From Hypomyces perniciosus (lineage: Eukaryota; Ascomycota; Sordariomycetes; Hypocreales; Hypocreaceae), in the NCBI GenBank assembly GCA_008477525.1, contig SPDT01000005.1, positions 1,798,001 through 1,862,000 of the forward strand: a stretch of 64,000 bases of DNA, read 5' to 3'. This document shows, in pieces, positions 37,758-47,981 of the stretch. The position numbers and the translations under genes were made by a program. Position 1 is the first letter of the stretch, and the number at the start of each line of letters is the position of its first letter. Under the pieces are notes generated by a model. It was not told the DNA's origin and ran no database searches. It was given only the letters and a program-made list of their open reading frames with translations.

Positions 37758-40700
37758 CCTTTTCCTCGATTTCCAACCGGCACAGCGCTTGTTTGAGTAA
37801 GTTGAGGTATGTGGGTTCATCACTTTTGACTCGCGCCATCCAGCACGCGGGCTAGCATTTCATCACGCTATCAGGGGAAAGGTGCATGAGAAGTGGTGTT
37901 ATCGTACTCGGTAGCTTTGGACAAATGAATAAAAAGTAAACAAAATCGCAAAAGGCCCAATGGGGAGGCCGCTGTGGTGAGGCAGTAGGACGACCTAAAT
38001 TGTAGGTGAAGAAAACAAAGGTTCAACAAAGAGGAGGAGGAGGACCTGCATCATCTTCGGTCTAGGTTGAAAGTGGTGTGGTGGCGATCGATGATGGCTT
38101 GTTGATGCAACCAATTTGCCAATGTCCCGACAAAGCCGACCAAATTTGAAAAAAAAAAAAAGTGATACGGGCAAAAAAGCACAAGACAAAAAAAAATCGC
38201 CACCACTGCGCAATTATGATGGGAGAATTCTGCTTTGATGGCATTCTCGCCTCTTTTCCATGGATCATTTGCCATTGCCGTCTAGTTATGAAGTACAAAG
38301 TACAGCCCAGCGCATACATCATTAGTAGCTTAGTACAGTACCTAAGGTAGGTGCCTTCGTCCCTACACAAATACCAGCACCGAATTATGGAATGTGCGCC
38401 GTTACAAAACTTCTTTTTTTTTATTTTGTGTTTCCCCATTCTTCTCCTCTTCTTCCCCCTCCAGGAACGGAAATAAAGGCAGGTAAGGTAACCAGGGAAA
38501 GGGACCCTTGAAGTGAGGGCCGCTCCACCACTAGCCACACACCACCATTAGCCACGCCCTATTCTATTCGCCGATTCATTCTACCTATTACGTCGGTTCC
38601 CTCATCTCTCTAGAAACTGGTTGCTCCGAACAAGACACCAATGGCGTTGTTGATTTGCCCCAACTTCAATCTAGTCAGAGCTTGGATGTCTTTAAGTGAT
38701 TTTGTAATCGGATGTCGTTCGGGCTCGTTTGTTGAAACCGGGATATTTCCCATCTGAGTCAAAAAGGAAAGAATGTTTCAAGGCGAGAGTGGAGTGTCTG
38801 CCAGACTAATGTATGTACGGAGTAGCAGTAGTACCTGATATACATCTCGACTTCGTATACGGAGTACTCTCGTATGTCTTGTGTGTGCCCATATCCTCTG
38901 CGCGCGCGCGTGTGCGGCCTTGGGGCCGAGAAAAAAGGAATTATAATACCGCTACCTCCAGAAGTGTTCCGTACACCTACCACATCTGCACACCGCAAAG
39001 CCACAAGGTTGGGTACCTTAGGCATGGACAGAATGAACTACTGCTGCTGCCTTCCAATTCTGCTAGTACTACTATTACGAACAGGCCATACGGATAGCGG
39101 AGCTCGGGGCCCAGTTGACTCGCCCGGCCCCGTGTCCCCTCAAATGACGTCGTCAGCACGTACTGCATTGCATGTGTTTCCATGAAAACTCCTGAACCCT
39201 CAAATTACTAGGTACTACTACCCTACACACATACGTCTATCTGCACGGGTAACGTTGTATGATGACATTTAAAGTGTCTAGTTGCCTCGGCCTAGTTACC
39301 GGGGTGGGCGTCGTCAAGAAAGAAAGAAAGAAACGTGCGAGAGAGACGATCAAAACCCAACTCAGAAGCACATCCATCAAACAGGTAGCGTTCTGCCAAT
39401 CCTGCAATCCTCATCCATGGCCGAGTACGAAGTACATAACTCCAGGGGTGCAACCCCGGAGCGGGGCAAGAAGGAAAACAGCATCTATGAAACCCCATTG
39501 CCTTGTGCAAGAATTGCATCTTTCGCTCAACCCCCTCATCAGCTAGGGCATTTTGGCGCCACCCGCAAGATGTGTCTCGTACCATGGCATGTAGGCGCTT
39601 GTACTGGATGTGTCGTGCTGCGGGTGTACTTGTGTAGCTGCGAGTACCATGTCAGTATCTGCCTCGTACGCGAGGCGGTATCAGCCTGTAGCAAAAGTCG
39701 CCATGATTGGACACACACTCTAACAAAGTTGCCCTTAGCTACTGGGCCTACTGCGTCATTCATACGGCGTGCGCCGCTCTGTCAGAAGTGATCATCGGTC
39801 CCCTCTTAAAGGACCTGCCAACCTACCTCATCAGCGTTTCTCGATCTTCCCGATTATTGGCTGCGCGGCTCGAGACAGGTGGATCATGGGCCGCTGGACC
39901 CTGTTGTAATGTAGCAGTGCTGTGAGCGGCCCTGGATGAGGCGTTAGCCTTTTTCTTCGTCCCTTGTTGTGGCTCGTTCGTCACGCTTTGAGGGAGCCTT
40001 TTTTTAATTTATTTTTTATTTCCTTTGCCTGTCAAATGAGCACGGCCGACTGCTACTATTTCGCTCCCACATACTCCGTACGAATGCAGAAGAAAAGGGT
40101 GTGGTGGGCACTCGGAGTATCTATGTACTTATCTATGCCCGTCGGTTTTTGGGCATGATGACGACATGGTGAGGTCAAAGTGACTGTGGATATCAAGACT
40201 AGAAGGTAAAGCGGTCGCACTTTTCCAAGGGCATCGCCTTCATGAAAGTTCGTCCCTTATTGTGATGGCGCGCCTATTGTTCGCTGTGCCATTCGGCCCC
40301 AGTGGCGAGGCTGCGAGGTGAGCTGGAGACAGGATAATAACAACGTGCCTCCCTCCCCTATTTAGTGGTCAATCACCACCCTTCCGGACGGCTGCAAGCG
40401 AGGGCACACGAGAGAGAGCAAGGCAGCGAGCCGCACAAGGTAGCATTGTGAGGCCATCAAGATGCGGCACGTCTGTATGGCGCAAAAAAAAGCCCCGGAA
40501 TCAGAGGGACGGGAGCGGCTGCTCCTTGCCGTATGGGGTCTCCGAAATACTTCGTTCAATCCCCTGTCCAGGTTGGCATACGGAGTCCTGACGTGACCAC
40601 TTGGCTGCCCTCAGTGACGTGACGTCAATCGGCCAACAAGTGCCACAAAACGAAGGTTTGACATTTCCTGCGGCAGAGCCCTGTGATCCACTGGCGCAGA

Positions 40701-41839
40701 GCCGTGAGGGCTCGCGATCGAGATTTTGGTGGTGAGATCATGGTCCGGAAGACGCCAGAGCGGCCGGATGATAAGTACCTTTTTTGAAGCCTCCACTCAC
40801 AACCCCAGTCAAGGAAAGAAAAAGGGACCCCAACTACGGGCATTGCTCCACTGCGATGGTATGGACAGCGGGTACTTGGAATACCTGGCGTTGGTGGCCA
40901 GACGGCCCGTACCTGCGCGTACCAATGATGCCTCTCTCTCTCTCTCTCTTGCAGGAGAAGAGAAGAGAAGAGACGAGAGGAGAAATGCAACAACGAAACC
41001 GGTGAAAGAAAGAGGGCGACGGTACGGAGAAGAATGGGGCAATCGGGAAATTAGAGTCAATATTATTAAATCATCAATAATAACAGAACGGGGGAATGAA
41101 TGAATGTACGTGTACGAAGTATGTATCTGTAGCATTGCTCCATCTGCAGCTCCCATGCTACTATGTATTACAGTGCAGACTGCCTTTTGACTGCGAAAAG
41201 AGCCAGAAACAGGATCTTCACCGGATGCATCAACAGCCAACAGCCAACAGTAACAGTAACAGTGTACGTGCGTGCGCCTGTGTGTCCAAGGGCGAGCGCG
41301 AGGGCTTGGCTGGACATCAGACCAACCAGAGGAACTACCTTAGTACTAATAATACTACGAGTACTCCGTACCTAGCAGTAGCAGAGGTACTTGAGGTACG
41401 TGTCAAGCCACACGATGTACAAGGCCGCGCAGGCCTGGTACGGCAGAGTGACAACCGGGAGCCACCCCGGCGACCCCACACGCCCCTGTAGCATCCCCTT
41501 GTGGGCCGGTGGAGCCTCTGCCGGGCCCTGGATCCCTGCGCGCTTCCACTGAATCCCAGTGGCCATCCCCCTGTCACCAAGCCCCTCAAGCCGCCCAAGC
41601 CTGCCAAGCACCCCATGCGAGCTGCTGGGGCTTCGCGCGGAACTGTATGAGTACTCGTACCTAGCAGTCGCAGCAGCACCAGGACGGAGTAGCATAGCAT
41701 AGCAGTGGCATGGAGCAGTTTGCTGCAGCCAGCAGTGGGTTCGCTCGTCTCTGCTTGTCAAACACCCTCAATCCCTCGATCAATGGATGGATGGGATGGT
41801 GGATGAACGTAATACCTGTTGCGACACTTCGGTTTGGAC

Positions 41840-42125
41840 AAAAACTCCATCCCTCCCTCTTCTCTCGCTCTCTTTCCCTCTCCCCACCCGCATCTACGAG
41901 TACCTCTTCACTCTTCGCTCTTCACACACTCTCCTCTCTCACTCCTCTCTCTCTTTCTCTCCCACAGCAAACACTCCCTCTCTCGTCCTCATATTATATA
42001 CTCTCACTCTGCACCCCCATTGCGGACCTCAAATCTCCCTCTCCCTCTCTCTCTCTCTTCTCTGCCAATAAGAGCTTGCGATCCTCCTCCTCCTCCTCCT
42101 CCTCTTCGTCCTTCTCTCAACAGTC
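41840..42125 (+). promoter_or_regulatory. Long CT-rich tract upstream of C2H2 regulator
   Basis: Almost 300 bases dominated by C and T, with (TC)n and (CCT)n runs, ending about 570 bases before the ATG at 42698. CT tracts near fungal transcription starts are common at strongly or developmentally controlled genes. The role here is inferred. Confidence 0.5.
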
Positions 42126-42697
42126 GCCTCTACTTTGAGGATCGCCACAACTACTGTCTCCGGACATACAAAGCGGCCCTGCTCATACTAAAAATCTACG
42201 TCAGCGAGCTAGACCCAGAGCCGTCCGTTTTTTTTTTTGCCACACGCCCTCATCCACTCTCACCAACGACCGACCCGGCAGTTGTAAAGCTGGTAACCTG
42301 ACCGTATCACCTCACCGGGAAATCATTCTGGAAAAAGAAGCCAAAGAGGGCCATTCGCCGATCTGTTGAACTCAGCGTCACATCGCCCCTCCCTCCCTCT
42401 ATTTGCACCAATTCGCGTGCCTTTTTGGTGGCCGGTGTCACTCGTTCTGCGTTGTGACTCTTGCAGCACCACTGCAACTAGGAACAGCTATTGTTCGTGT
42501 CAGTATTACTCCCTTGTCGACATCGAGGTTGTCGCCGAATTCGCCCATTGTGACGGATCTGCTCTTCCAGCTATTACTCCTTTCCCCCGCCCAGGAAACT
42601 CGTCGTATTTGTTTATAACCGGCGCATAACATCGCCGTTCTTTTACTCATCACCTCTCTGACAACCCATCAACGGAACGCTTACTTCACCAACGACA

Positions 42698-43576
42698 ATG
42701 CAGGCTCGCGACGCCGCAGGCCGTCAGGTCTCGCTTCTCAACGACGACAGCAGCAGCCGAATCGAGACAGCTCACAACTACCACTACATGAACTTCACAT
42801 ACTCCAGCCCTCTGTACCCTAGTGGCTGCTCGTCCCCCAACACACCAGAGCTCCTGCGCTCGGATTCCTACGACTCACAGATGAGCAATGCTGCTCTATC
42901 GCCATTGACACCTTCAGCGGACTTCAACTACGCTCAAGGACCTGTTTATGCCGCCAGCCATGATTACAGTAATGACGGACCACCCGCGAAGCGCCAAGCC
43001 TATGCGGACTGCAGTCGCTCAGCATCGTGCGAGGAGGACAACGGCGCCTCATCTGTTCTTGAGCGCCCGCCCAAGCGGTATCCATGCCGCTACCGCGACA
43101 GCCATGGTTGCGAAAAGACGTTTACGACGTCTGGTCATGCATCGCGGCACTCCAAGATCCACACTGCAGAAAAGGCGGTCCAGTGCACGTTCCAAGGATG
43201 CCACAAGAAGTTTACGCGGGCCGACAACATGAAGCAGCACCTGGAAACCCATTACAAGGAAAAGAACCGTTCCTCTTCCAGCAGTCAGCGTGCTGCCAAG
43301 GCAGCACTGGCTGAGTCCCGGCGCAACTCAACATCATCGAGTGACAGCAGCTCCTCCACCACGGGCCACGATTCCTCAATGTGCTGGGAATCGACGGACG
43401 ATCATCACCAGATGAATTACCCCTTGCCCACACCCCCGCTTCCACCCCCGACCAGCACTCCGGGCGTCGATATGCACGTCCTTGACCTCCCACTCCTCAA
43501 TCGTCCTCTCTTGACGCCCAACAATGGTCTTGACGCTCTGGCCATGGCCATAGCGTGCCAGGAGGGCAGGGTCTGA
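42698..43576 (+). CDS. Two-finger C2H2 transcription factor, possibly FlbC-like
   Basis: A single exon of 292 residues starting MQARDAAGRQVSLLNDD. Two adjacent C2H2 fingers are complete: CRYRDSHGCEKTF...HSKIH (C-x7-C-x12-H-x3-H) and CTFQGCHKKFTRADNMKQHLETH (C-x4-C-x12-H-x3-H). The N-terminal part is Ser/Pro/Tyr-rich with repeated SP and TP sites, and a Ser-rich tail follows the fingers. The finger sequence resembles what I recall of the conidiation regulator FlbC of filamentous ascomycetes, but I cannot confirm the orthology; a stress-type regulator remains possible. The very long gene-poor upstream region and CT-rich leader suit a developmentally controlled gene. Confidence 0.85.
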   Translation: MQARDAAGRQVSLLNDDSSSRIETAHNYHYMNFTYSSPLYPSGCSSPNTPELLRSDSYDSQMSNAALSPLTPSADFNYAQGPVYAASHDYSNDGPPAKRQAYADCSRSASCEEDNGASSVLERPPKRYPCRYRDSHGCEKTFTTSGHASRHSKIHTAEKAVQCTFQGCHKKFTRADNMKQHLETHYKEKNRSSSSSQRAAKAALAESRRNSTSSSDSSSSTTGHDSSMCWESTDDHHQMNYPLPTPPLPPPTSTPGVDMHVLDLPLLNRPLLTPNNGLDALAMAIACQEGRV

Positions 43577-44693
43577 GAAGGAATTCTACGACCTGACCCA
43601 ACGGAGCAGAAAGTGGCGTTCTTGATTGCCGCTTTTTTTTTTCTTCAGATCGTCAACAAAACCGCCGCAACCGCAACCACCTTGAAACCGGTTGACACTA
43701 AAACGTAATGCTTAATTAATTGCCCTGACGCTCAGCGAAAGAGCATCATGATTATGCATATCTCAGCTTCTTGATATTGATTTACTGGTACAATACACGA
43801 ATACACGCCAGGGGTGTATTACGCCCTGCCGGAGGAGTTGGCGTTTGGATGGGAATTGTTTTTCCGGCCCCTATCTCTCACCTTTTTCTTTCTTTTTCTC
43901 AAACAGGCCATTTATCCTGCTTGATAATGGAGACATGTCAGGAATACTACGGAAACAAAAGGCCGCGCATAGTACACAATTGGCGCCTTGGGTGGCCTGA
44001 TCATTTTTTTTTCACTCTAGTTTCTTCCTTTACATTTCCTCTTCCTCTTCTCTTTTCGCACATTTGGCCCCGCCCCGGCTCTGTGAGCTGGGCACGGGAC
44101 TCTTTTATACGGGACACAACCAACACACATACATTTACGACGAGTACGGTAGTAATAAGCGACCGAGAAGTGTGTCTTTGGTGATGGAGCGGCAGAAGTG
44201 GTGCAATTTTATCGCACATGGCGTTTGGCGAGCACTTGTTTGGGGGCGTACCTTGCAGTATTGACCAAGCAGACAGAGCACGGCGTGCGCGCCAGTTGGT
44301 GTACAGACAGACTCTCATGGATAAACGAGCTGCTGATATAGGCGGTTGAGATTTAATTGATACCACTTTTGTTGTCGGATTGTATTTCTTTCTTTGTTTC
44401 TTTCCGTCTCTCCCATATATTTCATGAATTATGATAGTACTATATATAAACAAATAATAGTACATCTGTTCCTGGTCATCTCTGTGATTGCTGTGGTGTT
44501 CGTTTACTACCTCCTTTGGTTGACAAATGATGATGATAATGACAATGATAATGATGATGATGATGCAAATAATGGCACGCACCACCCTCCATCACACAGT
44601 CACATCACACAAAGTCTCTCATTCTGTAGTCTGATTCAGGCTTTGATTCCCCTTCTCATTTCTTTCTTTCTTCTATATTTTCCATTTTTATTT
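43577..44693. other. Convergent 3' flanks, C2H2 regulator / acetate kinase
   Basis: About 1.1 kb between facing stops. It contains a GATGAT/AATGAT repeat (about 44526-44572) and T-rich runs near 43632 and 44004. No gene seen. Confidence 0.5.
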
Positions 44694-46134
44694 CTATAGT
44701 GTCTCTATGTCCGTGCAAGCCCTGGCCATTTCAAACTGCTCATCCGTCTGACAAATTAGCACCCGGTGCCTGGCCTTCTTACAACCCACGTCACGCACTG
44801 TAACTGCAGCCGTGTCGGCGGTGGCGGCGGGGTCGCGGGCGTTGTTGAGCGCCTCGTCAAGCGCAAAGCCCAGACATTCGGTCTGGCGGACGACCGCAGC
44901 GCGGAGCTTTGCGCTGCGCTCGCCAATGCCACCGGCAAAGACGAGGGCGTCGACGTGTCCCGCGAGGGAGACGTAGTAGCTGCCGATAAAGCCACAGATG
45001 CGATCGACGAAGAGGTCAAAGGCGAGACGGTGCTGCGGGTCGCTGTCGGCGGAGGCGGCGATGACGCCGAAGTTGGTGGTTCCGGTGAGGGACTTCCAAC
45101 CGCTGCCCTTATTGAGAATCTCCTCGGCCCTGGAGATGTGGAGGTGCTCCGTAGAAACTGGGGAGAGCTTGCCCACGTCGCTAGCGTAATGGAAAACTAG
45201 GCTGTATCGTTTTGCCCTTTGGCATCAGTCAACTGACAACGCGGCACGGGTATGACGTGTGTGGGTGAGTGAGTGCCGCACGCGTGGACCACTTCATTCA
45301 CTATCCCTTCACCCCAAACTCTCCCCCCTCCCTCAGACACAGAATACGAAGTGCGAAAGGTCTTTCTCACCTAGGATCTACGCTTCCGCTGCGGGTCGCA
45401 CCGGGGAGCCCGGCTAACGGAGTTAATCCCATGCTCGTGTCCCAGCTTTTGCCGCCTTTTATGGCACAGGCGCTGGCTCCACTGCCCAGATGGAGCGCAA
45501 TGATATTGAGTTGGTCGGCGTCCTTGCCGAGGTAGTCGGCGACAGCCCAGGTGATGAAGGCATAGCTAATGCCATGGAAGCCGTACTTGCGCAGGCGATT
45601 CTTCCGTGCTATCTCCTGATCAATTGGATATGTAGAAATGTGGAGAGGGATTGTGGTGTGAAACTGCGAATCAAAGCAAGCGATGTTAATGGCGTCGGGA
45701 AGCTGTTTCATGCACGAGTCCACGATGGCCAGTGCAGCGCCATTGTGTAAGGGAGCGAGGTCGCTAAGCTTCTCCAAATGATGGTAGGTGTCACTGGTGA
45801 TGATTGTAGACTCGCTATAGTCGCCTCCATGGACTATACGATGGCAAGCGATGGCAATGTCTTTCTTGGATGCGACCTCTCGTAGCTCCGAGTCGTCGAC
45901 TAGCGTCTTCAGCAGCAGGGCGAATGCGTCATCCTGGCTCTTGACGGCGGCGTCCACATCCTTATCCTCAATGACAGTCTCGCCAGCCCGCGAATATTTC
46001 AGCTGTGCTGGCGGAGCTGTAAGGCCATTGACTTGGGCTTCGGCGATCTGACGGGGCGCCGCATTTTTGTCGGCCAGATACACCGAAATCTTGACGGAGC
46101 TGGAGCCAGCGTTGATGGCGAGGATGACCTTCAT
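44694..46134 (-). CDS. Acetate kinase
   Basis: Exons 46134-45371 and 45201-44694, separated by a 169-nt GTGAGA...ATACAG intron, give 423 residues. The enzyme interconverts acetyl phosphate plus ADP with acetate plus ATP. Family marks are all present: the N-terminal phosphate loop INAGSSSVK, HRIVHGG (substrate Arg), CFDSQFHTTIP (catalytic Asp), LHLGSGASACAIKGGKSWDTSMG, the TRSGSVDP motif split by the intron, and FAGGIGERS with the catalytic Glu. In fungi acetate kinase usually works with phosphoketolase (Xfp), which makes acetyl phosphate; no phosphoketolase gene is in this window. The ATG at 46134 starts the conserved beta strand MKVILAINAG. Length is close to that of bacterial and fungal acetate kinases. 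Confidence 0.95.
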
Positions 46135-46589
46135 GGCTTGGATTTTGGGATCGATCGATTTGTTGATGAGACACAGGTAATCTCCGACAAGCACACATGA
46201 GTAGTGTCTCGATTGTAGCTTTCGCTTTATAGCAAGGGAGACTCGGCAGCTAGTCAATGACGACACATTGTATGATGGCCTGATGTCACGGGCGTGGTGA
46301 GGTGGGGTCCAATAGCAAAGCTCCCTGATGCCACGCCATGTGCTCACCATGGGGTGCCCGTCTTGGTTGCTTTTTTGTTTCACGCCAATCAACGAACCAC
46401 CGTGGCGTCAGGTTACAGTTGCAGCCGAAGTGTCATGCAGAAAACAGCACCGTCTCGGGCCTGCAGGCCTAGTATCGTTGCAGCCGCCACCCATCGCCAT
46501 TTGGGATCCATGGTGAATGCTGCCCGCTGCCCGCTGGCCCTAACGGCTCGATTCAATACTGCAGGACTCGGTCAGGAAACCGGGAAGCT
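46135..46589. other. Promoter region of acetate kinase gene
   Basis: About 455 bp between the acetate kinase start and the stop of the unknown gene on the same strand. It must hold the acetate kinase promoter; no distinct site recognised. Confidence 0.5.
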
Positions 46590-47981
46590 TCAGCCCTGTC
46601 CTTCAGTGGACATAGTGTCGAGGCCCTGGCCGGCGGGGATTTCGGGCGATGGTAGTTCGAAGTGGTTCGGAGGAAACGGGACACCATTGAATTCCCGGTC
46701 AGAGCTATGCGCATAGACCCAATTCTCGAGGAACCGCCGGTAATCTGTTTCATCAAAGCTGTTTAGTTCCCTGTGGTGATTTGGCACTTGACATGATCAT
46801 GGTATTGATATTACCTTGGCGACTGGTGAATTGAATGGAGAGATACTTGATATCTATGGCGGCAGCTGTGTACGAGGGCCCGAAATCGGGACTGGTCTGG
46901 TTCGCATGTCCAGTAGATCGCACTCGTGGACGCATGCGCTGCGCAAATGACATTCGGCGCTGAGGGGCCTCATCGGGCGCACTTCCCCGGCGGCCATGGA
47001 CAGTGAGGCGGATCTGCTTCGCACGATCATCTCGATGCCGAATCTCGCCGTCGAAGTGGTAGATATCGTATTCGCGGTACTGGTGATCTGTCTTGTTGGC
47101 CAAGACGCTTAGCGAGTGAAATGTGGTGTAGCGGTCCCGCCACAGCTTGAGTCTCTGGATTGCACCAATGCCCTTGACCTTTCCAAAACCATCTGTCCGA
47201 CCATGAACGTTGGTCCAAACCACATCGACGTCGTAAAACTCAACCAGATCCTTCCTGCGCAAGTCGCCCTGGAATCGAGTGGATGCGTCGACAGTGGTGA
47301 ATTCGTACCTAACCTGAATATACTGGTCGTGAATGCATACGCCTTCATCCGAGGTGTATCTGATGCGATGGGGCTCGGTAAAGGTCAAGAAACGTTCCAT
47401 GTCCGATGAGTCATGGAATTGACGGTGGCGTGAGTGGAGAGTATGAGGATGGATATCCGAGGGGATATCTGATGACACTGAGAATGATGAGTTAGTAGTC
47501 ACAAGCCCGGGTAGAGATGTGATTCGAACTGACGGTAATGCTCGAGCAGCTCGTTCTGATAGCTACATTGCCAGCGAATGCGCCGTTGCTCTGACCCTAT
47601 CACCTCCCAGGGTCCTAGATAGACGGTGCGTTCCTCGGGGGTGTCTTGGAAGAGAGTTCTATGTGGAGAGAGAGAGAGACAAGTCAGAAATTGAGAGCGA
47701 AAGCGAAAGCGAAAGCGAAAGCGAAGGAAGCGGCATGTTGCCCGCGGGTGCAGCATCTGACCGTACATTGTTGCAGTATATCCCGGGGGACCTATATCAA
47801 GAGGCCGGAGAGAGACGGACTGCGCAAACGAGTCACCGGTGGAGGGTGCTGAGACGGTCGATATGGCCGAGGCCTGCGTCCAGGTTGAATCGACAGGACT
47901 GACATAGGAGCGGCTGTAGGTGGGCGGACGGCCGAGAGAGGAGGAAGTGAAGGACGAGCCAGAGGAGGAGGAGGCGGCCAT
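46590..47981 (-). CDS. Unknown fungal protein, four exons
   Basis: Proposed exons 47981-47767, 47658-47534, 47477-46815 and 46744-46590 join in frame to 385 residues. I do not recognise the family. The N-terminal 70 residues are Ser/Thr/Pro-rich. The body is mixed alpha/beta in look and rich in Arg, Tyr, His and Asp, with segments such as TVYLGPWEVIG, RRIRWQCSYQNELLEHY, RFLTFTEPHRIRYTSDEG, EFYDVDVVWTNVHGRTDGFGKVKG and, at the end, YRRFLENWVYAHSSDREFNGVPF. No signal peptide or membrane segment is visible. Splice choices were fixed by frame: intron 2 is GTCAGT...CTCAG and intron 3 GTAATA...AACAG. Intron 1 contains a run of (GCGAAA)n on the plus strand (about 47697-47727). The exon 4 junction is the least certain. 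Confidence 0.62.

Larger units (their letters stand above)
35151..42697. other. 7.5 kb gene-poor region upstream of a C2H2 regulator
   Basis: No open frame here shows a protein-like composition or a recognisable domain; the longest are under 200 codons. Contents seen: at least a dozen copies of the TACGGAGTA/TACGAAGTA motif (near 36075, 36804, 37230-37265, 37300, 38291, 38813-38870, 39424, 40072, 40575, 41108, 41358, 41690), a CATGCATG/TATG run (36697-36722), a T/A homopolymer-like tract (37710-37757), a GCGCGCGCG run (38900-38908) and a pyrimidine-rich stretch from about 41840 that probably forms the transcribed leader of the downstream gene. Small non-coding transcripts cannot be excluded. 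Confidence 0.55.

Noticed and set aside
37216..37800. 194-codon frame in the gene-poor region
   Set aside because: It runs through motif copies and a poly-T/A tract that yields a Phe/Leu run; no domain and poor composition.
39282..39791. 169-codon frame in the gene-poor region
   Set aside because: Mixed composition without any conserved-looking segment; crosses motif copies that mark non-coding DNA elsewhere in the window.
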